Assembly: GCA_028023455.1 (NCBI GenBank)
Contig: JAQFVV010012506.1
Span: 4,084,714-4,148,713 of the forward strand
DNA length: 64,000 nucleotides
Origin: Epiperipatus broadwayi
Lineage: Eukaryota; Onychophora; Udeonychophora; Euonychophora; Peripatidae
Direction: 5' to 3'
This document shows positions 56,441 to 64,000 of the stretch, piece after piece (the stretch's first letter is position 1; each line of letters begins with the position of its first letter). A program made the translations under genes and the position numbers. The notes beneath the pieces are model-generated. The model saw only the letters and a list, made by a program, of their open reading frames with translations. It was not told the origin of the DNA and made no database searches.

Positions 56441-59400
56441 CATTTGTAATACAAGTTTATTAAATTAGATCGTGATATTTGACTTGATTTCTTTGGAATT
56501 ATTCTGTATATTTATAAACATTTTTGGTTTAGACATCAACAACCACTGCCCTTTAGGTAGGACATTATATTTATTCATCAGAAAAATCAAGACACATCAA
56601 ACCAATATATTGCAATTCATTATTGAAAGTTAGTTTAAATATTTATGTTTTGTATTTTGTTCTTATTTTTCTAAATAAACATTATCTGAATTGATGGATA
56701 TCGATTAAACTCAAATTATATATATGAATAATTTGTGAATTATTCCCAGTCATATTATTAAATTTATTACAATTTACTTGATAATTAAATAATGGTGTTA
56801 AAAATAATTTAATGTTTAAGTAAGTCTTTATTCTTTCTTACATTTTGTTTGTTCATTGACATAAAGAAAGATTAACTTCCAAGTATAAGAATCTAGTGGT
56901 GAAAACTGAAAAGGCACTAAAATATAGGACTTAACTTGTTGTAAAATGTCATTTGGTAAACCAGAAGGTAATGCTTTCATGAACGATATTGGTTAAATCA
57001 AAAATTATAAATACATTGATTTAATTATGTAATCCTCGGGTGAATAATTGAACAAAAATTTTTTTTTTAATTGGGGTACTAAGATAGCTTCAAACTAGCA
57101 TAGGAAACCCAACAACATATGTTACAATGTATATATCAAAAAAAATTTCACAAGCAAATTTTCAACTTTATCTATAAGGGTAGTTGTAAAAATAATCTGT
57201 TTTATTCCATAACTAGAGAATGTTGTGAGAATGTGAGTGGATATCTTGAATATTACATTGAGGTTTTAGAGGATATGAATGTTTGCTGTACATATTTCGA
57301 ATTTTTCAGTATTTTCATATAATCTTATTGATAAAGTGGAATTTAATTTTTTTTTTTAATAATTTCAATATAATTCTGTTCATAATATATGAAATCTAAA
57401 CAAAATCCTCTTCTAAATCCCAAAGCTCTTTTAGTTGTAAAGATTCATTAAAGTCAAATAATATAACTATAAAATAGAGATTATAGAACATATTATATTA
57501 ATACAGCAGATTGTACATATATCTCTTAAGATAAATTCAGTTTTTTTAAAATTTTCTACATAAAATTTTATTAACAGCTTTATGGATAATAGATAGCAAA
57601 GTGATTAACAATTTCTTGAATCTTATACATCTTTTTTTTTTATATAAATATTGAATATAAGTGCATTATTCTGGTTATTAAGAATGCTTTTTTTTTAACT
57701 ATCTTGTCTTTGTTATTTCATTAATAAAACATTTAACCATTTCAATAAATACATTACAAATTTTCATTTTTCAAACGTAAAACTGCATATTCCGCCTTAG
57801 CATGCATTACATTTAACAGTTATATATATATATTTGTTGACTCAATGTTTTCTCTGGAAAACTTATTAAGAGATGATGTCATTTCTATATAAAGAATTCT
57901 TAAAACTTTCTAAAATACTGTTTTCTATTAGTGTTCTTAATTCCATCAAAATTTAAAGCTAAAATGCAAAGCTTTCCTAAATTCAAAATTTTATTTTTTA
58001 AAACCTTCCTTTCTTTAATAATTGATTGCTTATGTATATTTTTGTTTGTTTTAGTATATGTTACTTTGAAAATTAAATTTTCTTTTCTTTTTAACTTTCT
58101 TCACATTTTATGATTTTAATAATATTTGAAATTTTTAACATTTTCTGAGTTTTATCCAACAAATAAATATGCCATATCTATAATGTGATGAGTTAACTTA
58201 TTCTTAAAAGTTAATAAGTATTTAAAAGATTCAAATTTACTTTTAAGCTCTAACTAAAATAATAATTGTTTGTGAAGGTTTTCAAAACCTATAGGTTTAG
58301 GTTTAATCTTCACACATGTAAGGCCTTCCATTTAAATATGAATATGCAATTCTTCTTTTATAAGGCCATAATCATTATTATAGCTGAAAACAAGTCTAAT
58401 ATCATAAGCAAAATTCTTATTGGTTAACATGATATAATTAAATTCATTGTGAAAAGCAATGAAACATTTCTGTGTACAATTTTTGTTATTTTCTTCCTTT
58501 TTTTTTTTAAAAAAAAAAAAAGCAAGCTAAGTTATTATTTTGGGATAAATCCCCCCCCCCCCAAAAAAAAAAATGTCTCTAGAATTTTATTTTCCATAAC
58601 TACATATACCCATACATCATTAACTATATCAATTTCAAACTTTGGGCATTAAAATCTCCTATAAATATTTTAAAGAGAGAATTACTACCTTCAAATAATT
58701 TTTGCATATATTCAGATCTTAACCACAAAAATAATTAATTTATCAGAAGTAGAATTTTTAAAAAAAATAAGCTGTTAGTTGTTCAGATCATGTGATTTCA
58801 AAATCCAAATGACAGATTGGCTTTCGATCCAGAAAACATTGGTTTTGAAATCCAACACTTTTATCATTGTGACAAATTGTATAAGGCTGAAATACAATAC
58901 ATATCAATTTCATTTTTCCATAGTTTATTAATGATAAATACTATATAGTATTTTTACTATTAATTATTTTCAGTTCTACTTTTTCTACCACTGCCAGTAA
59001 TCAGATAATCTGATTATATTTATTAATCTTTTCTGGAATTTGCCTTAAGTCTATTACTTCTCTTTACATTTGAAATGGTACAATAATTGTACACCATCAG
59101 ATTTAATAAAGAAAAAAATATTTGCACTCTTAAATTCATATTAATATGAGTCAAAAAAACATAATTTGAAAACAAAAATATTACAAATTGAGAAGTTCAC
59201 TTTCTAACAAAAATAATGACACTTTTTTTTTCTTTTTAAAAATATGAAAATAACATCACAACCCAGCTGAAGGCTAAAATTCTTTTAAAAAATTGAATGG
59301 AGAAAAATAGCTTTTAGGGATTATCCAGGAAATATTTTTTCCCTAATTTTTCATAGCAATTATTTAAATACATTACATTTCATTAATTTACTTATAGGAA

Positions 59401-59799
59401 CCATACTTATAATTAAAACTTTAATATTTAACATGTTTAATAAATATGTTATAAAACAAAACTGTACTTCATTAAAACAAATTAATAATAGCCAAGAAAA
59501 AATCTATATAGAGAGAAAAATAATAATGTTTCAAGTTAATGTGCAATAGTTGATATAGTTAACAGTGACATTAGACTTGTCATCATTATCACCCATGCTT
59601 CAGATCTATATATAGAAACTAGTAAAATACATCTACTGTACATAAAGCTTCCTTTTCAAATGCATAGGCATATTACCGTTTAATATAAAATTATTTCTAC
59701 TAAAACTACTTTAATCCATGTTTAATTCTATGATTAATTTCCCCTATTATATTTCCATCTATATACATAATCTGTCTATATATTTAGTATTATTAACTT
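56441..59799. other. Unassigned flank
   Basis: A+T-rich with long T runs and a C run of about 12 at 58551-58562 next to an A run. Several 60-67-codon frames here are Phe/Lys/Ile-rich and look like random open sequence. Confidence 0.4.
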
Positions 59800-60300
59800 T
59801 TTAATTCATGATTATCAATCTTTATTTTCTTCTGTGAAAAATCAAATGATTACTAATCTTTTTAACATTTATCTTTACTCCTACTTTTTTTGCTTTCATT
59901 CAGAAACTATTGCAACATTTTCTGAAGCATTACTTACAAAAAGTAAACATTCAATTTGCAGAATCTAAATGACATAAATAATCTTTGTGTAATTTTATTT
60001 TCGTAGATTAATTTCCTATTTTAATTTTACAAAATACTTCTCTAATACTATTCTAAAAAAGTATTGGCTATGGAATCATTCTACCCTAATCACTATTAAT
60101 CTTCACAATACTATAAAATTTATTCACTGCTATTACACTTTGATAAATATTCTTTGAAATACTACAATATTCTAGGTATGTATCTTGATTGTCAAACTTT
60201 AATCATTATGGAAATGTTTATAGAATCAAATCCTTTTCATAATCCACAAATCCAAAGCAAAATGGTAACTATGGTAACTCATATTTATTCTATAACTTCT
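59800..60300 (-). pseudogene. RTE-like LINE relic, second minus-strand copy
   Basis: The nucleotide sequence parallels the relic at 14.9-15.4 kb. TTTTTAATTCATGATTATCA and ATCTTTATTTTCTTCTGTG near 59.81 kb match the block at 14.91 kb, and ATAATCCACAAATCCAAAGC near 60.24 kb matches 15.33 kb. On the minus strand the trace SNASENVAIVSE corresponds to NNASKLQEIFVE there. It is full of stops. Confidence 0.6.
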
Positions 60301-60839
60301 CTCAATACTTGAGTGTAATCCTCTATACTGTAACCGGACTCCCGTACAGCCTCTTTACCTTGGTTGTAACTATTTCCTGATGAGCATATTGTAGGAAGAA
60401 CCATCGACTGGCATTCCCCAATACAGACATCACCCACTTACAACAATATTTCCTGCTCATCAGAGAATGTAGCACAATAGAAACTGGAAACACCTTGAAA
60501 TTTTTGTGTTTGGTTTCCCCAAATGGTGCCACTAGAGTTCCATCTCACTACAACCTGATTTACCTAGGTCTGGTTACACCGGACATAGCTCAGGAGGCTT
60601 GAGATTCTCGTGAACAAGTGCAATGAATGACAAATGATGCAACATGAACAACTGGATTGGTTTTATATAACAGTAAATTTATTTCATAACATTTATTAAA
60701 ATTATTAGTTCTCCATCGTTATTTTGGACAATAATCCCATAAAGTTTATCATCACTTCATTTTTAATATAGTTCATCTTTAGGATCCATTTTGTGGTATG
60801 CGCATATTTTCTTGGGTTCCATTTATCAGTTATTCCTCG
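60301..60839. other. Unassigned, less A+T-rich segment
   Basis: From about 60.33 to 60.62 kb the composition is clearly less A+T-rich than around it. The minus frame 60323-60532 and both strands were read without recognising a family. It may be the end of a mobile element. Confidence 0.4.
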
Positions 60840-61670
60840 TTGGTGATGTATTTATCAGCGGTATTCTTTAATTTATGATTCAAATATTATTCCTTGATCT
60901 ATGTACAGCTGTATTTTACTGACAAGCATTTGTAATTCCTTCTCTTATAAATGTATATTATTTTCTTAAGCACTTCTAATCCTTCCAGGTATAACTGTGT
61001 TTTGTACATAACATTTATTATTCCACTATCAATAGACGTACCTTAATTATATAATGTTTATATTTCATTCAGATTGATATATGACCATATATAATTTATA
61101 CTAGTGCAGATGTATTTTGTTTACATAATCATTTATGATTTATTCCAGTAAAGACGTTTTGATTATAAACATATAAGTATTTGGGATTTATTTCGATACA
61201 GACATAACGTCTGTCTAAAATATAAGTATTCATGAGTTATTCCAATAAAGACGTATAATGTATACAAACATTTAAGTATTTATGAGTTGTTTCAATACAA
61301 ACGTATTTTGCAGATCTGATATAAGTATTTGTTCTTTATTTTAATTCAGATGTATTTGCATATAAAAGGATAATCATTTATGGTCTATTTCATTAAAGAC
61401 GATTTTGATTATAGACATCTAAGTATTTATGATTTATTGCCAATAAAACGTATTTGCATATAGAAATATAATTATTTATGATTTATTTCAAGAAAGATGT
61501 TTTTTTGATTATAAACATATAAGTATTAATTCTTTTATTTCCATACAAAGGTATTTGATATATAAAATGTATAAGCATTTAGGATTTATACTAAGAAAAA
61601 CATATTTGCATATAAAATATAATCATTTATGATTTATTTCAAGGAAGATGTTTTTTGATTATAAACATAT
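60840..61670. repeat. Degenerate minisatellite-like array, unit about 55-65 bp
   Basis: Variants of AAGTATTTATGATTTATT followed by CAATAAAGACGTATTTG and ATATAAA recur about ten times. Some units carry GATTATAAACATATAAGTAT instead. Unit length and sequence vary, so the array is old. Confidence 0.7.
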
Positions 61671-63296
61671 TTCTTAAAATTGTTACCTTCATTTTCATCC
61701 GGTGCATTCATCCACTACAGGTTACTATTGCATTTAAAAAAGGGGTAGGTTTATTTAAGCTGAATGGCATTAGTTAATTTCCATTGGTATTCATCCAGGC
61801 ATAGCTTGGAGATTTATGGCTATAGATAGAGAAAGCTACTACTGACTAGCCTATCATCCTTATGCTTCCCATATTAATACTTTTCAATATCCAGCAACTG
61901 TATGGTTCACACTTAGTAAAACTAGATTTCTCAGCTGGAATGAGCTGTGTGGCTGTAAATATAATTATTCCACAGGTGACTGCACTAAAATCACTTGGCA
62001 ACTAAACAGCTAAGCAACACATAGATAGAACTTTTTTTGAACTTCAAGTTTCACTAGTCTCTGGATTAATCCAGTATGATTCCACTATATCTGATTTGTC
62101 AAACAGCTTTCATTTAAACCCGGGTGCTTTTCTCTTCTTGATGATTGGATCATTTAGTTTTAGCGGGAACAGATAAGGAATTAGGTAGATTATGCCATGT
62201 TTTCCAAATTGATAAGTTTGCCTCAAGCGATTATTACACTTTGTACACATCGGCTCAAAAATTAAAATATAATATTTTAATAAATGCCAGTTTTAAATGC
62301 TTAAAGATATATTTATTTCATGATTTAAAAATTATAAAAATCAATAATGAAGATTTATCTTTTTTTTTCAACTATCATTATTTTCTCTTAAATTTAAACA
62401 TTTTTTTAAAAAATAAGATTATTGAAAAGTTGGTTTGTTTTATATACATCTGTTTTACGTCAATCAATCATTTCAAATGGAAGGGGAGAGTAAATCTTAA
62501 AATATATTCATGAAACAATGTGTCTGTTTTAATACTAAACAATTTTCAAGTTTTTTTTTGTGATTCATTTGAATCCAAAGTTTGCTGCAAACAAGTTACT
62601 ATCATCTTGGTAAAGATCTTGAGAAAACTGATAAACCTGATAGGTATGGAATTTCTATTTACTTTTCATCTTTTTTAAATATCAATATAATTTCCATTCT
62701 TCCATTTATCTGGAACACCATTAATATTTAGACATTTAAAAGTTTTGTCAATAATTTTTGTTTCTTTATCTGCCTTTCTTTTAACATATATATATTGCAA
62801 CGATCAAAAATGCACAGCTCACACACAAATCACCCATGGGTAATTTGCATGTGACATCCACATTCTGATGTCATATATATGATTAAATACTTTTTCCTTT
62901 TATAGCCCACTAAGATCAATTAGCAATAAATGACAAATACTAAAAATAATGAGAAATTACAATTTATTTACGTATATACATCATCACAATGCAAATAATA
63001 ACTGCCCATTTAGAGATTCATTTATACTCTTTATTATTACTATACACAGACAATATATGGCACTACACATCTTAATTGTCTCTGTACAGATTTGCTACAC
63101 AGACAAATTGACACTATTTATTAATATCCATCGCAACAGTTTTTAGACTTACTACATATGCAGCTTTGATATGCTAAATCATTTGTAAACTATACCATTA
63201 AAAAAATTAGATTAATACCAATCATTTCAGGTTGTAGTGCAAGTAAATAATGAAAGCACTAACTAAGTGTAAGAGGTAGGGAACAGCATCTGCTTT
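61671..63296. other. Unassigned flank
   Basis: No exon or element recognised. The 122-codon plus frame at 62145-62513 is Leu/Ile/Lys/Asn-rich in its second half without a known domain, and is unlikely to be a gene. Confidence 0.4.
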
Positions 63297-63575
63297 ACAC
63301 TCATGTATGAATGAAGAATATATAAACGAAGTATATGGTATACAGTAGAAATGTGCATCTATTGCATACTATTGCTCAATGTTGCTGGGTCCAAGTGACC
63401 AGACAATGCAATGGTATCACACTCATTTATGAACAAAGAAAAAATATATAAACAAAACATATGCTATATGAAAGGAATGTGTGTTTACTACATACTATTG
63501 CTCTAAGTTGTTGGGTGTGAGTGACTGGTCAATGCAATGGTATCACATTCAATTATGACCAAAGACGATATATCT
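63297..63575. repeat. Tandem repeat, unit about 125 bp, two full units and a partial third
   Basis: Units start CACTCATGTATGAATGAAGA (near 63297), CACTCATTTATGAACAAAGA (63419) and CACATTCAATTATGACCAAA (63546). Between them CATACTATTGCTC(A/T)A and GCAATGGTATCACA are conserved. Confidence 0.82.
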
Positions 63576-64000
63576 ACTAAGTAGTTGAAAATAAAAATAC
63601 ATTAGTTCAAGTAAATTTAATACATTAAATTATCATTTTCCATGCCTGATTATTCCCAAACCTGTAAGTTATTTTGCTTAAAATTATAAACTTTGTTAAA
63701 AAGACAATCTTAGTTAATTTATTTAATCTGTCTATGCAGTTTTTTTATTATATCCGGAAATCATTAATCTGCATTATTCATGTTAATGATTATTCTTTTT
63801 ACAATTTTTGTATATTAGGCTAGTGAAAATGACTATTATTAATTCTGGTTTTAAAATAACAAGTTTTTAAGAGAACAGTCAGGATTTGCAATAACAAGCT
63901 AATTATTTTACATCCAATTATTTTTCTTTTTAGATTTACACCATTCTGATTTCTAAACAGATATATTTTCCACAAAATCAATCATAATAATTTATAAATT
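63576..64000. other. Unassigned flank to the right edge
   Basis: A+T-rich; nothing recognised. Confidence 0.4.

Noticed and set aside
60370-60470. CTGATGAG words on both strands, suggestive of hammerhead cores
   Set aside because: No matching helix II followed by GAAA and no stem I partner could be drawn in either orientation.
62145-62513. 122-codon plus-strand frame
   Set aside because: The second half is low-complexity Leu/Ile/Lys/Asn/Phe typical of random A+T-rich sequence; no domain or splice context.

Overview
The window is strongly A+T-rich metazoan nuclear DNA. It has long introns with canonical GT/AG borders, dense mobile-element relics, and no bacterial features. The one host gene I can support is a coronin-7 (CORO7, Drosophila POD1-type) orthologue on the minus strand. 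Eight coding exons run from the start codon near 51.08 kb down to 8.70 kb. They splice in phase into the first 263 codons plus two bases of a 264th: an N-terminal coronin domain and about four WD40 repeats of the first beta-propeller. The family is usually about 900-1,100 residues, so the rest of the gene must lie to the left of the window. The sequence suggests an invertebrate; I cannot name the phylum with confidence.

Almost everything else is intron or 5' flank filled with repeats. From left to right: 2.9-3.5 kb and 7.25-8.16 kb hold copies of a roughly 450-bp repeat carrying a type I hammerhead-ribozyme motif. From about 4.1 to 6.45 kb is a decayed Ty3/gypsy element with a hAT-type miniature element inserted in it. 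Around 13.6-15.5 kb is an RTE-like LINE relic interrupted by a Merlin transposase fragment. Between 16.05 and 24.39 kb, two direct repeats of about 1.85 kb bracket a small coiled-coil ORF that is split by a 2.8-kb insert. Intron 5 (31.6-35.9 kb) and the 30.3-31.2 kb stretch hold RTE-like LINE pieces. Two Tigger/pogo-like elements lie at 28.5 and 37.2 kb. Two Penelope-like elements sit head to head at 38.9-41.5 kb, and a third Penelope-type GIY-YIG fragment is at 44.7-45.2 kb.

Right of the start codon are an additional hAT-type element, a tRNA-derived SINE inserted into a palindromic repeat (52.8-53.4 kb), a perfect short hairpin (56.4 kb), an RTE relic and two degenerate tandem arrays. This is the 5' flank or a 5'-UTR intron of coronin-7, because the exon with the start codon is preceded by a splice acceptor.

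The most notable observation is the set of hammerhead-like motifs inside a repeat with tandem and inverted copies, in a locus that also carries Penelope-like elements. This combination resembles animal retrozymes or Penelope pseudo-LTRs. A second palindromic repeat family (33 and 53 kb) carries a small hairpin with one compensatory base-pair change.
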